A stretch of DNA of 61,397 bases from an uncultured Lachnospiraceae bacterium. GTDB taxonomy: Bacteria > Bacillota > Clostridia > Lachnospirales > Lachnospiraceae. Shown here piece by piece: positions 25,177 through 34,890 of this stretch; within the stretch, counting starts at the first letter, position 1; each line of letters opens with the position of its first letter. The DNA lies in contig CANRBX010000010.1 of assembly GCA_947628955.1 (NCBI GenBank), forward strand, positions 1-61,397, read 5' to 3'. A program made the position numbers and the translations under genes. The notes under the pieces were generated by a model. It saw only the letters and a list, made by a program, of their open reading frames with translations, made no database searches and was not told the origin of the DNA.

Positions 25177-26733
25177 ATGGAATTCGGAGATAAAAAGGTC
25201 CTGGTCTTCGGGGCCGGGATCAGCGGGATTGGCGCGGCCAGCCTGCTGCTTCGCAGGGGGGCCGATGTGGTCTTATATGACGGAAACGCGTCGCTTGACG
25301 AGGCGGAGCTTCGCGGGAAGCTGGCGGCGGAGATCTGCGCCGCAGAAGCGCCGGATCAGGAGCCGCGCGGAGAGCTTCGCGGGAAGTCTGCGGCAGAAAC
25401 AGGCGCCGAAAAAGCACCTGACCAGGAGCCGTGCGGAGAGCTTCGCGGGAAGTCTGCGGCAGAAACAGGCGCCGAAAAAGCGCCTGACCAGGAGCCGCGT
25501 GCCGGAATGTGCGCGGAGCCGGGGGCGGCCGGGAAGCTTCAGATCGTGCTCGGGGCGTTCCCGCCGGACCTGAAGGATGAGCTCTCGCTCGTGATCCTGA
25601 GCCCGGGTGTTCCGACCGACCTTCCGCTCGTCAGTGAGCTGCGCGGCGCGGGCATCCGCATCTGGGGCGAGGTGGAGCTTGCCTGGGCGTGCGGAAAGGG
25701 GGACGTGCTGGCAGTCACCGGCACGAACGGAAAGACGACGACGACGAGCCTTCTGGGCGAGATCATGCGCGCCTGGAAGGACGAGGTGTATGTCGTCGGA
25801 AATATTGGAAATTCCTACACGGGCGCGGTCTCGCAGATGACGGACCAGGCGGTCACGGTGGCCGAGATCAGCAGCTTCCAGCTGGAGACGATTGAGACGT
25901 TTGCGCCGAAGGCCAGCGCGATCCTGAACATCACGCCGGACCATCTGAACCGCCACCATACGATGGAGGAGTACATACGCGTGAAGGAGCTGATCACGGA
26001 AAATCAGGGGCCGGACGACGTGTGCGTGCTCAACTATGAGGACGCGGTCCTGAGAAAATTCGGGGAGACCCTGCACACCCGTGTTCTATACTTCAGCAGC
26101 CTGCATACACTGGAAGAGGGAATCTGGCTTGACGGCGAAGACATCGTGTTTGCGGTGAACGGGGAGAGGCAGACCCTGTGCTCTGTGAAGGAGCTGAACC
26201 TGCCCGGACGGCACAATCACGAGAATGTGATGGCCGCCGCAGCCATGGCGCTCGCATACGGCACGCCGGTGGATGTGGTCCGCCGGGTGGTCTGCGCGTT
26301 CAGGGCGGTTGAGCACCGGATCGAGTTTGTGACGGAGCGGAACGGGGTCGTCTACTACAACGATTCCAAGGGGACGAATCCGGACGCGGCGATCAAGGGC
26401 ATCCAGGCCATGGACCGGCCGACGCTCCTGATCGGAGGCGGCTATGACAAAAATTCCTCCTATGAGGAATGGATCCGGGCATTTGACGGAAAGGTAAAAT
26501 ATCTGGTACTGATAGGACAGACAAGGGAGAAGATCGCGCAGGCAGCCAGGAGCTGCGGCTTTGAGGACATCCTCATGGCCGATTCCCTGGAGGAGGCCGT
26601 ACAGATCTGCGCAGACCGCGCAGAGAGCGGGGACGCTGTCCTGCTCTCGCCGGCGTGTGCGAGCTGGGGCATGTTCCCGAACTATGAGGTGCGGGGAAGG
26701 CGCTTTAAGGAACTGGTATATCAGCTGGCATAG
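25177..26733 (+). CDS. murD: UDP-N-acetylmuramoylalanine-D-glutamate ligase
   Basis: Cytoplasmic Mur ligase adding D-Glu to UDP-MurNAc-L-Ala. The N-terminal Rossmann-like domain has VFGAGISGIG; the ATP loop TGTNGKTTTTSL is at about 180-191, followed by NIGNSYTG, NITPDHLNRH and NDSKGTNPDA. The protein is 518 aa against about 450 for the family. The extra length is a three-fold 22-residue repeat (GELRGKSAAETGAEKAPDQE type) at about residues 44-108, inserted after LYDGNAS in the first domain. The catalytic motifs are untouched. It is preceded by AAAGGAGG and followed 11 bp later by ftsW. Confidence 0.96.
   Translation: MEFGDKKVLVFGAGISGIGAASLLLRRGADVVLYDGNASLDEAELRGKLAAEICAAEAPDQEPRGELRGKSAAETGAEKAPDQEPCGELRGKSAAETGAEKAPDQEPRAGMCAEPGAAGKLQIVLGAFPPDLKDELSLVILSPGVPTDLPLVSELRGAGIRIWGEVELAWACGKGDVLAVTGTNGKTTTTSLLGEIMRAWKDEVYVVGNIGNSYTGAVSQMTDQAVTVAEISSFQLETIETFAPKASAILNITPDHLNRHHTMEEYIRVKELITENQGPDDVCVLNYEDAVLRKFGETLHTRVLYFSSLHTLEEGIWLDGEDIVFAVNGERQTLCSVKELNLPGRHNHENVMAAAAMALAYGTPVDVVRRVVCAFRAVEHRIEFVTERNGVVYYNDSKGTNPDAAIKGIQAMDRPTLLIGGGYDKNSSYEEWIRAFDGKVKYLVLIGQTREKIAQAARSCGFEDILMADSLEEAVQICADRAESGDAVLLSPACASWGMFPNYEVRGRRFKELVYQLA
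25306..25500 (+). repeat. 66-bp coding minisatellite in murD, three copies
   Basis: Units start GAGCTTCGCGGGAAG at 25306, 25372 and 25438, exactly 66 bp (22 codons) apart. Copies two and three are almost identical while the first has diverged, which points to a recent second duplication. The frame is preserved. Confidence 0.95.
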
Positions 26734-26744
26734 GAAGTGGACGC

Positions 26745-27836
26745 ATGTACACAAAGCCGGGAAAGCCGGACGGGATTCTGCTTGTGACCGTACTGTTCCT
26801 GATCGCCTTCGGCATGGTGGTGCTCTACAGCATGAGCGCGTACAACGGCCGGGTGAGGTTCGGAGATTCTGCGTATTATTTCAAGAAACAGCTGTTTGCG
26901 ATGGCGCTCGGACTGGCGGTGATGTACGGGGTGGCCTGCACGGACTATCATGTGCTGCTGCGCCTGTCCGTCCCGGCGTATCTCGTCTCGCTCGCGCTGT
27001 CCGGCGCCGTCCTTTTATTCGGCGACACCTACAATGGCTCGCGGCGCTGGCTGTCGGTCGGCCCGCTGTCGTTTCAGCCGGCGGAGTTCGCCAAGCCGGC
27101 GGTCATTCTGCTGCTGGCCGGTTTTGTGAGCCGCATGGGCCGCAAAAAGAGCGGCAGGACGACGGCGGCGGTGTTTGCGATGATCCTGCCGATCGTGGGA
27201 CTGGTCGGCACGAACAACCTGAGCACGGCGGTGATCATTCTCGGCATTGCCATGCTGATGATCTTCATCTCAAATCCGAGATATCTTCCGTTTCTGTGGA
27301 TCATTCTGGCGGGGACGGGATTTCTCGGCATCTTTCTGAGTCTGGAGCAGTACCGTCTGGAGCGCCTGGCGATCTGGCGCAATCCCGAGCTGTACGAGAA
27401 AGGCTATCAGACCCTGCAGGGGCTCTACGCGATCGGCTCCGGCGGACTTTTCGGCCGGGGGCTCGGCAACAGCCTGCAGAAGCTCGGCTTCGTGCCGGAG
27501 GCGCAGAACGACATGATCTTCGCGGTGATCTGCGAGGAAATAGGCCTGTCCGGCGCGCTGCTTCTGATGCTTCTGTTCCTTCTGCTGCTGTGGCGCTTTA
27601 TGGTGATCGCCACTCATGCGCAGGACCTGGCCGGTTCTCTGATCGCGGCCGGGATCATGGGCCATATCGCGATCCAGGTGATCCTCAACATCGCGGTGGT
27701 CACGAATACGATACCAAATACCGGGATCACCCTCCCGTTTGTAAGCTACGGAGGGACCTCCGTTCTGTTTCTGCTCGCGGAGATGGGGCTGGCGCTTTCG
27801 GTCAGCCGCTGCAGCGTCTGCCCCGGGAAGCGCTAG
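26745..27836 (+). CDS. ftsW: FtsW/SpoVE-type SEDS peptidoglycan glycosyltransferase
   Basis: Polytopic membrane protein of 363 aa that polymerises lipid II into glycan strands with a class B PBP partner. About ten membrane segments. Family motifs: GSRRWLSVGPLSFQPAEFAK with the conserved Arg-Trp and Glu at about 100-120, the loop YQTLQGLYAIGSGGLFGRGLG followed by NSLQKLGFVPEAQNDMIFAVI, and PFVSYGGTS near the C-terminus. Either FtsW or SpoVE fits. In the usual order murG follows here, but the next gene is murA. The ribosome binding site is AGGAAGTGG. Confidence 0.94.
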   Translation: MYTKPGKPDGILLVTVLFLIAFGMVVLYSMSAYNGRVRFGDSAYYFKKQLFAMALGLAVMYGVACTDYHVLLRLSVPAYLVSLALSGAVLLFGDTYNGSRRWLSVGPLSFQPAEFAKPAVILLLAGFVSRMGRKKSGRTTAAVFAMILPIVGLVGTNNLSTAVIILGIAMLMIFISNPRYLPFLWIILAGTGFLGIFLSLEQYRLERLAIWRNPELYEKGYQTLQGLYAIGSGGLFGRGLGNSLQKLGFVPEAQNDMIFAVICEEIGLSGALLLMLLFLLLLWRFMVIATHAQDLAGSLIAAGIMGHIAIQVILNIAVVTNTIPNTGITLPFVSYGGTSVLFLLAEMGLALSVSRCSVCPGKR

Positions 27837-27953
27837 AGGGCCGGGGCGTTCTTTTCCAGTCACCGGGATCCGACTGACTGCATATACTGAGGTATATGGT
27901 GTCCTGCAGGGCGCGCAGGAGTTCTGCGGGAGTGGAAAGTCGGGGGATGGCGT

Positions 27954-29234
27954 TTGAGCAGTCTGGAAATTTCGGGAGGGGCGCCGCTGCACGGTGAGAT
28001 CACAATACAGGGTTCCAAGAATGCGGTGCTTCCGGTGCTGGCGGCATGCATGCTGGGAGAGGGCGTCTGTACGATCGAGAACTGCCCTCAGATCGGCGAT
28101 GTGGCGGATACTCTGGAGATCATGGAGCAGCTCGGATGCCGTGTGGAGCGCCGGGGCGGCACGGTCAGGATCGACGCCTCCGGCGCGGATAAGACGGAGA
28201 TCGACGGGGAGAGCGCGGCCAGGATCCGCTCCTCGGTGCTGTTTCTGGGCGTGCTTCTCGGCAGGATGAAAAAGGCGGTGCTCCCGCTGCCGGGCGGCTG
28301 CGCGATCGGGGAGCGGCCGGTCGATGAGCACATCCGCGCGCTGCGCCAGATGGGCGCGAGATTCCTCCTGGAGGAAAAGATCACCGCGGATGCGGCAGAT
28401 CTGCACGGAGGCACGGTGCGGCTGACGGTGCCGAGCGTGGGCGCCACGGAAAATGCGGTGCTGGCCGCCGTGGAGGCGCGGGGAGAGACCGTGATCGGCA
28501 ACGCCGCCCGGGAGCCGGAGATCGACGAGCTCTGCGGATTTCTGATCCTGCGGGGAGCAGACATCGTGCGCAGGCCGGACGGGAGCATCCGGATCCGCGG
28601 AGGACGGCGGCTGTCCGGGGTGCGCTACCGCATGAAGCCGGACCGGATCGTCGCGGGCACCTATCTGCTGGCGGCCGCCGCGACGAGGGGCCGGATCTAC
28701 ATTTCAGATTTCCCCTGCAGGGAGCTGGATTCGCTTCTGGCGGTGCTGCGCGGCATGGGGATTGTGGCAGAATACAGAGAAAACGGGATTTATCTGAGGG
28801 CCGACGGACCTGCGGGGCCGGTTCCGTATCTGGAGACCGCGCCCTATCCGGGGTTTCCGACCGACCTGCAGTCGCCGCTTCTGGCGGTGTTGTGCCGCGC
28901 GCGCGGGGAGAGCTGTATCTGCGAGACGATATTTGAGAGACGCTTCCGCACGGTGCAGGAGCTGCGCCGGATGGGGGCGCATATCAGGACAGAGGGCAGG
29001 TGCGCGAGGATTGAGGGGATCCCGGCGCTTGTGCCCGCCGACCTTGCGGCTCCGGATCTCCGGGGCGGGGCGGCGCTTGTGATCGCGGCGCTGGAAACGC
29101 ACGGGAGGACCGTGATCCACAGAACGGGATACATTGAACGAGGATATGAGGATATCGCCAGGGACCTGCAGAAGCTTGGGGCAGACATCAGATGGAGAGA
29201 GGCAGACGGGATATCCGAGACACGGGGCAAATGA
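27954..29234 (+). CDS. murA: UDP-N-acetylglucosamine 1-carboxyvinyltransferase
   Basis: First committed enzyme of peptidoglycan synthesis: transfers enolpyruvate from PEP to UDP-GlcNAc. GSKNAVLPVLAACML at about 21-35 holds the conserved Lys-Asn. LPGGCAIGERPVDEH holds the catalytic Cys at residue 116, the residue attacked by fosfomycin. DRIVAGTYLLAAAATRG and the C-terminal RTGYIERGYEDIARDLQKLGA follow. The start is a TTG (27954) with GGGGG 7 bp upstream. Length 426 aa is normal. The 117-bp gap after ftsW has no clear promoter or terminator. Confidence 0.94.
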   Translation: MSSLEISGGAPLHGEITIQGSKNAVLPVLAACMLGEGVCTIENCPQIGDVADTLEIMEQLGCRVERRGGTVRIDASGADKTEIDGESAARIRSSVLFLGVLLGRMKKAVLPLPGGCAIGERPVDEHIRALRQMGARFLLEEKITADAADLHGGTVRLTVPSVGATENAVLAAVEARGETVIGNAAREPEIDELCGFLILRGADIVRRPDGSIRIRGGRRLSGVRYRMKPDRIVAGTYLLAAAATRGRIYISDFPCRELDSLLAVLRGMGIVAEYRENGIYLRADGPAGPVPYLETAPYPGFPTDLQSPLLAVLCRARGESCICETIFERRFRTVQELRRMGAHIRTEGRCARIEGIPALVPADLAAPDLRGGAALVIAALETHGRTVIHRTGYIERGYEDIARDLQKLGADIRWREADGISETRGK

Positions 29235-29285
29235 CATCTGCAGGGGCGGAGAAGCCGGCCGCCTGCGGAGGATACGGGGGAGAAA

Positions 29286-30434
29286 ATGGCGCAGAACAGA
29301 CGAAAAAGACGGAAAAACAGGATTTTTAAACTGGGAGGGGCGGCTGTCATCCTGCTGCTGCTTCTGGCGTTTCTTCTTCTGTTCCGGGTCAGCAAGGTAC
29401 AGATTTATGGAAATGAAAGATACGCGGCCGAGGAGATCACCTCGGGCCTGCTGGACAATGTTTTCCTGAAGAACACGCTTTATGTTCTCTGGAGATACAG
29501 GGACGGGGAGGTTCCGGACAACATGTGCTACCTGAGCTCGCTGCATGTGCAGCTGAAATCCCCGGGTCATATAGATGTCCATGTGACGGAAAAGAAGCCG
29601 GTGGCGTACGTGGACAAAAACGGATACGCCTATATTGACCAGACGGGGATCGTCCTCGAGTACTCCGACCAGGTGTACAGCGGCGTCCCGATCGTCACGG
29701 GCGTTGCGGTGGAGGAACCGGTGCTGTACCAGAAGCTGCCGACACAGAGCAGCGCGCAGCTGCGGACGATACTGAGCCTGACGCAGCTTCTGTCGGAGCA
29801 GGAAGTGAGCGTAGATGAGATCCGTTTCGGCGAGAACATGGATATCACTATTTACGTGGGCTATATAGAAATCCAGCTCGGCCAGGACGAATATCTGGAG
29901 GAGAAGGTGGCGAATCTCGCCAAGATCCTGCTGCGCCTGGAAGGGCAGAGCGGAGTGCTTCATCTGGAGAACTTCACCGGGCGCAACGAGCAGGTGCCGT
30001 TCACCCCGGCGGGTGAGGTCACGGGTCAGGAGGGCGGTTCCGGCGACGGAAGCGGTGACTCCGGCGAAGACGGTTCCGGCGGTTCGGACAGCTCGGGCGA
30101 CGGACAGTCAGACGGCCCGGGCGGCTCGGGCGACGGACAATCCGGTGGCTCAGACGGCTCCGGTGACGGACAGGCGGACGGCTCGGACGGCTCCGGTGAC
30201 GGACAGGCGGACGGCTCGGACGGCTCCGGCGATGAGAACCAGGATACCGGGACCATCTATCCGATGGTATTCAATTCTTCCGGAACCCTTGTCTACAACG
30301 TCCACGTGGAAAACGGGACGGTGGTGGATGAATACGGCAATCCGGTGCCGGGCGTCACGATCAATGAAAACGGAAACGTCGTAGACGCATACATGAACGT
30401 GTTTGATCCGGCCACGGGCGAGCTGATCCAGTAG
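29286..30434 (+). CDS. divIB: cell division protein DivIB/FtsQ
   Basis: Bitopic division protein. A basic N-terminus (QNRRKRRKNRIFK) is followed by one membrane segment at about 17-37. A POTRA domain begins VSKVQIYGNERYAAEEI; a beta domain with HIDVHVTEKKPVAYVDKNGY follows. The last third is abnormal: a Gly/Ser/Asp tract at about residues 245-320, then a short ordered-looking segment ending FDPATGELIQ. Length 382 aa versus about 260-300 for most homologues. DivIB acts with FtsL and DivIC. ftsZ normally follows at once, but here it is 18.7 kb away. Confidence 0.9.
   Translation: MAQNRRKRRKNRIFKLGGAAVILLLLLAFLLLFRVSKVQIYGNERYAAEEITSGLLDNVFLKNTLYVLWRYRDGEVPDNMCYLSSLHVQLKSPGHIDVHVTEKKPVAYVDKNGYAYIDQTGIVLEYSDQVYSGVPIVTGVAVEEPVLYQKLPTQSSAQLRTILSLTQLLSEQEVSVDEIRFGENMDITIYVGYIEIQLGQDEYLEEKVANLAKILLRLEGQSGVLHLENFTGRNEQVPFTPAGEVTGQEGGSGDGSGDSGEDGSGGSDSSGDGQSDGPGGSGDGQSGGSDGSGDGQADGSDGSGDGQADGSDGSGDENQDTGTIYPMVFNSSGTLVYNVHVENGTVVDEYGNPVPGVTINENGNVVDAYMNVFDPATGELIQ
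30099..30231 (+). repeat. 33-bp coding minisatellite in divIB, four copies
   Basis: GACGGACA marks unit starts at 30099, 30132, 30165 and 30198, all 33 bp apart (11 codons, GDGQADGSDGS type). The last two units are nearly identical. Looser Gly/Ser/Asp coding sequence extends back to about 30036. Confidence 0.92.
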
Positions 30435-30623
30435 AAGGTCTGCCCGGGAGGGCGGACGCCAGCAGAGAAAAGCGGCCGGGATATAGAATCGCGGCAGGAC
30501 GGAGAGCAGCAGGAGAGAACCGACCGGTGCTGGAGCACGGCGGACAGCAGCAGGAGAGAATCAGCCGGGGCACAGAATTGTGATCGGCAGTCAGATACAG
30601 AGGATCAGGAGGCGGGAAGGAAT

Positions 30624-32843
30624 ATGGGCATTGCTTATCATGCGGCATCGAAGGAATTTCACCTGTACAATGCACAGGTCAGCTATATTTTCTGTGTGAT
30701 GAAAAACGGGCAGCTGGGGCAGCTCTACTTTGGAAAGCGCCTGCGTGACCGGGAGAGCTTTGCGCATCTGCTGGAGACGGCGGTGAGGGATATGGCGCCG
30801 TATCCGTTCGAGGATGATAGGTCCTTCTCGCTGGAGCATCTCAGACAGGAATACCCGTCCTACGGGACGGGGGATATGCGCTATCCGGCCTTCACGGTCG
30901 CGCAGGAGAACGGCAGCCGGATCTCGGACTTCGTCTATGCCGGACACCGGATCTTCGCGGGCAAGCCGCGGCTGGACGGGCTGCCGGCCACATATGTGGA
31001 GGATGAGGACGAGGCGGAAACGCTGGAGGTCACGCTGGAGGACCGGATAACGGGAACGGAGCTTGTGCTCGCCTACACGATCTTCCGGGACATGCCTGTG
31101 CTCAGCCGCAGCGCGCGCTTCATCCAGAAGGGGCCGCAGACGGTCACGCTGGAGGCGGCGATGAGCCTCTGTGTGGACCTTCCCGACCGGAATTATGATA
31201 TGACGGATCTGACCGGCGCGTGGGCGAGGGAGCGCTATGTGCGCTGCCACAGGCTGCACGAGGGCGTGCAGGAGATCTACAGCATGCGCGGCCACAGCAG
31301 CCACCAGTTCAATCCCTTCCTGGCGCTGAAGCGCCCGGATGCGGGCGAACATACGGGGGAAGTGCTCGGCTTCAGCCTCGTCTACAGCGGAAATTTTCTC
31401 GGACGTGTGAACGTGGACACCTTTGGCGTGACGCGCGTCCTGCTTGGGATACACCCGGAGGGCTTCGCCTGGAAGCTCGGCCCGGGAGAGAGCTTCCAGA
31501 CGCCGGAGGCCCTTGCGGTCTTCTCGGAGCGCGGGCTGAACGGCATGAGCCAGACCTTTCACAGGCTGTTCCGCACACGCCTGGCGAGGGGCCGCTACCG
31601 CGATGCGGTGCGCCCGATCCTGGTCAACAACTGGGAAGCGACGTTCATGAAATTCACAGAGCCGCAGATTCTGGAAATCGCGCGGGAGGCGGCGGATCTG
31701 GGTATCGAGATGATGGTGCTGGACGACGGATGGTTCGGAAAGCGGGACGACGATACGACGTCGCTCGGCGACTGGTATCCGGATCGGCGCAAGCTGCCGG
31801 AGGGCATCCGCGGGCTGGCACAGAAGATCTGCGCCATGGGCCTGAAATTCGGCCTGTGGTTTGAACCAGAGATGGTAAGCCGGGACAGCGACCTGTACCG
31901 GTCGCATCCGGACTGGCTGATCGGCGTTCCGGACCGCAGAAGGAGCCTTGGGCGAAACCAGTTCGTGCTTGATTTTTCAAAGCAGGAGGTGGTGGACTGG
32001 ATCGGGGACCGCATGGCGGATATTCTCGGGAATGCGCCGGTCTCCTACGTGAAATGGGATATGAACCGCAGCATTACGGAGTGCTTCTCCACGGGCAGGG
32101 ATGCGGATTTTCAGGGCGAGGTGTTCCACCGGCAGATCCTCGGGGTCTATGCCCTCTATGAGCGCCTGACCTCGCAGTTCCCGCAGGTTCTGTTCGAATC
32201 CTGCGCGAGCGGGGGCGCGAGATTTGATCCGGGCATGCTCTACTACGCCCCGCAGGCGTGGACATCGGACAACACGGACGCGGTCGAACGGCTCAGGATC
32301 CAGTATGGGACTTCCTACGTGTATCCGCTGAGCTCGATGGGCTGCCACGTGTCTGCCGCGCCGAACCAGCAGACGTTCCGCGACACACCGCTTCAGACGA
32401 GGGCCGACACGGCGTATTTCGGCGTGTTTGGCTACGAGATGGATCTGTGCGCCCTGACGGAGGAAGAGAAGGAGCAGGTCCGCGCGCAGGTGGCCTTTGC
32501 AAAGAAATGGCGGAGGCTTGTCATGGAGGGCACGTTCTACCGGCTGCTGAGCCCCTTTGAGGGCGACGAGACGGCCTGGATGGTCGTGTCTGAGGACGGG
32601 CGGACGGCGCTTGTCGGATACTACCGGACACGCCAGCCATCCAACGCGCCGTTTCTGCGGCTGCGCCTGGCGGGGCTTCGCGGGGATCTCGCCTACCGGA
32701 TCGAGGGGCGTGAGGGCACCTTCTTCGGCGACGAGCTGATGCAGGCCGGACTTTTGCTCTCAGACCGGGCGTCGGGCGTCCGCGGGAGCACGGTCAGGCA
32801 GGGGGACTACCAGTCCCGGCTGTTTGAAGTGTATGCAATATAG
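30624..32843 (+). CDS. alpha-galactosidase, glycoside hydrolase family 36
   Basis: Cytoplasmic retaining enzyme releasing terminal alpha-1,6-galactose from melibiose, raffinose or stachyose. 739 aa with the GH36 layout: N-terminal beta-sandwich (1-320), TIM barrel (about 330-640) and C-terminal sheet. VLDDGWFGKRDDD and WFEPEMVS are typical. The nucleophile Asp is in KWDMN at about 478. CASGGARFDPG follows, and the acid/base Asp is in TSDNTD at 549. No signal peptide. AGGAGG lies before ATG 30624. It is the first gene after divIB. The 189-bp gap contains only degenerate repeats (CAGCAGGAGAGAA near 30508 and 30551) and no clear promoter, so read-through from the dcw cluster is possible. Confidence 0.94.
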   Translation: MGIAYHAASKEFHLYNAQVSYIFCVMKNGQLGQLYFGKRLRDRESFAHLLETAVRDMAPYPFEDDRSFSLEHLRQEYPSYGTGDMRYPAFTVAQENGSRISDFVYAGHRIFAGKPRLDGLPATYVEDEDEAETLEVTLEDRITGTELVLAYTIFRDMPVLSRSARFIQKGPQTVTLEAAMSLCVDLPDRNYDMTDLTGAWARERYVRCHRLHEGVQEIYSMRGHSSHQFNPFLALKRPDAGEHTGEVLGFSLVYSGNFLGRVNVDTFGVTRVLLGIHPEGFAWKLGPGESFQTPEALAVFSERGLNGMSQTFHRLFRTRLARGRYRDAVRPILVNNWEATFMKFTEPQILEIAREAADLGIEMMVLDDGWFGKRDDDTTSLGDWYPDRRKLPEGIRGLAQKICAMGLKFGLWFEPEMVSRDSDLYRSHPDWLIGVPDRRRSLGRNQFVLDFSKQEVVDWIGDRMADILGNAPVSYVKWDMNRSITECFSTGRDADFQGEVFHRQILGVYALYERLTSQFPQVLFESCASGGARFDPGMLYYAPQAWTSDNTDAVERLRIQYGTSYVYPLSSMGCHVSAAPNQQTFRDTPLQTRADTAYFGVFGYEMDLCALTEEEKEQVRAQVAFAKKWRRLVMEGTFYRLLSPFEGDETAWMVVSEDGRTALVGYYRTRQPSNAPFLRLRLAGLRGDLAYRIEGREGTFFGDELMQAGLLLSDRASGVRGSTVRQGDYQSRLFEVYAI

Positions 32844-32892
32844 CAAATATTAATCTGTTTGTTGTAAATATTATGAAGATGCCGGCTGATAA

Positions 32893-32920
32893 TTGACTTT
32901 TCGGGGGATTTTTATAAAAT
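32893..32920 (+). promoter_or_regulatory. promoter of the second GH36 gene
   Basis: TTGACT (32893-32898), 16 bp, TAAAAT (32915-32920), 30 nt before the start codon with GAGGAGG between. Confidence 0.72.
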
Positions 32921-32949
32921 GAAACTAACCAGAAAAGAGGAGGTGCGGC

Positions 32950-34812
32950 ATGAAATACAGACTACATGAGGACGGACACTGGGATATCTGCGGGGAGAAT
33001 TTTTCGCTGCTCCATGCCTATCCGGCGGTTGACGGCCGCGCGGTGGCAGCGGTCAGTGTGACGGTCGGGGACGGCGTCATCACGTACCGGATGGAGCGCG
33101 GAACACTCTCCCTGCATTTTTATGAGGAAAATGATGAGGTAAGGCTGGACACCCTCGTATCCGGCGCGGACGGGATCCATGATGTGGAGCCGTTTCTGGA
33201 CGCCGGGATCTGCGGAGCGGATCACGTATTCATTCAGGGATCCGGGATGGGCGGACCGTCCGGGTGCCGCAGGATCGGGGAGACGGTGCTTGCGTCGGAC
33301 GGGCTTGCGGCGCTGTACTCTGAGGAACCCGCGTTTTTTGTCTGGGCGGAGGATCACCGGCACTATGTGAACCGGTACCAGATCTGCGAGAAGCAGGACG
33401 GGATTTTCGGCGGCAGGCGCAGGTGCATCTCGGGCGGCTTCAGCCTCGAGGGAACCGCGAAGGGAGAGATTCCCCTTCCCTCCCTGTTTTTCCGGGAGCA
33501 GCCGGCCCTGGACGCCGGGCTGAGATTCTGCGCGGAGAGGATCGCGCGCGAGATGGGCGCGCGCAGGACGCAGCCCCCGGCATTCCACTGGTGCAGCTGG
33601 TATTACCTGTACCAGAATTTCAGCCAGGAGCTTCTGGAAGAGTATCTGGAGGGCTTCCGGGCAGAGAAGGATCTGCCGTTCCGCTATGTACAGATCGACG
33701 CGGGATATTTTCCGAGCCAGGGCGACTGGCTGGTTCCGAACCACCGCTTCCCGGAGGGGCTTGAGAAGGCCGCAAGGACGATCCGCGATGCCGGCTACGA
33801 GGCGGGAGTCTGGGTCGGGCCGTTCATGGTGGGGGACTGCTCCGGGCTGTGCCGCGAGCATCCGGACTGGCTTCTGTACAATCTCGAGGGCAGGCCTGTG
33901 ACGATGCTCACCTATTACAACGAGCCGAAGAACTGGGGGCAGATCGACAGCAACTACTATGTGTTGGACACGAGCAACCCGGAGGCGCTTGATTTTGTGG
34001 GGAACGTGTTCCGCACGCTGCGCGGCTGGGGCTTTACGATGTTCAAAACAGACTTTATGAGGTGGAACATGCACGACACGTCGAAGGTGCGGCGGTACGA
34101 CCCGAAGCTCACCTCCGTGGAGATCTTCCGGAATACCCTGCAGGTGATCCGGGAGGCGATCGGGGAAGAGAGCTACTGGCTCGGCTGCATTGCGCCGTTC
34201 CTTCCGTTTATCGGCTACGCGGACGGCATGCGCATCGCCGGGGATGTCGGGGCCCAGTGGGAGGAGAACAACTACGGGCCGGTCAATATGATCCGCGAGA
34301 TCGCTGCGGACAATTATTTCAACCATATCTACTGGCAGAATGACCCTGACTCGGTCATCCTCAGAGACTTTGACGTGCATCTTCTTCCGCACGAGATCCG
34401 AACCGTCGCGCTCCTGCAGGCAGTGTCGGGCGGTGTGATCACGACCTCGGATCCGATCCACCGGCTGCCGGAGGAACGAAAACGGCTGCTGCACTTTATC
34501 AGGCCGCGCGGAGAGCACGTCCCGGAGATCCCGTTTCTGAAGGAAGAACGCAGAGACCTTGTCATGATCCATAAGTCCGGGAAGGGCAATCTTCTGTTTG
34601 CCATGAATCCGACCGCAGAGACGGTCACCGTACTCTACGACCTGCGCGGGCTTTTTGGAGAGAGAAAGTGGCATGTGAGAGAGTATGGCGGTGCGGACCG
34701 CGGGCAGATGGAGCAGTATCTTGCCGTTTTGAAGCCGCACGAGTCGCTGCTTCTGTTTGTGACGCCGGATCCGCTCGATGCAGAGCCGGACAATCTCTGG
34801 GAAGTATTGTAG
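32950..34812 (+). CDS. GH36/melibiase-type alpha-galactosidase, distant subgroup
   Basis: A 620-aa hydrolase with the clan GH-D barrel but different from the preceding GH36 enzyme. WCSWYYLYQNFSQE starts the barrel at about 217. VQIDAGYFPSQGDWLVPNHRFP and GVWVGPFMV follow. The probable nucleophile is the Asp of FKTDFMRW at 368 and the acid/base the Asp of RIAGDVGAQW at 432. The pattern resembles bacterial enzymes annotated as alpha-galactosidase or raffinose-synthase-like. No signal peptide. It has its own promoter and is followed by an ABC transporter, so it probably cleaves the imported alpha-galactoside. The exact substrate cannot be read from sequence. Confidence 0.82.
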   Translation: MKYRLHEDGHWDICGENFSLLHAYPAVDGRAVAAVSVTVGDGVITYRMERGTLSLHFYEENDEVRLDTLVSGADGIHDVEPFLDAGICGADHVFIQGSGMGGPSGCRRIGETVLASDGLAALYSEEPAFFVWAEDHRHYVNRYQICEKQDGIFGGRRRCISGGFSLEGTAKGEIPLPSLFFREQPALDAGLRFCAERIAREMGARRTQPPAFHWCSWYYLYQNFSQELLEEYLEGFRAEKDLPFRYVQIDAGYFPSQGDWLVPNHRFPEGLEKAARTIRDAGYEAGVWVGPFMVGDCSGLCREHPDWLLYNLEGRPVTMLTYYNEPKNWGQIDSNYYVLDTSNPEALDFVGNVFRTLRGWGFTMFKTDFMRWNMHDTSKVRRYDPKLTSVEIFRNTLQVIREAIGEESYWLGCIAPFLPFIGYADGMRIAGDVGAQWEENNYGPVNMIREIAADNYFNHIYWQNDPDSVILRDFDVHLLPHEIRTVALLQAVSGGVITTSDPIHRLPEERKRLLHFIRPRGEHVPEIPFLKEERRDLVMIHKSGKGNLLFAMNPTAETVTVLYDLRGLFGERKWHVREYGGADRGQMEQYLAVLKPHESLLLFVTPDPLDAEPDNLWEVL

Positions 34813-34890
34813 GGCCGGGCTGAAAATAAGACACAAAAGTGAAAATATGACATAAGACCTCCGACAAAATGAAAATTTGATATCTTATTG

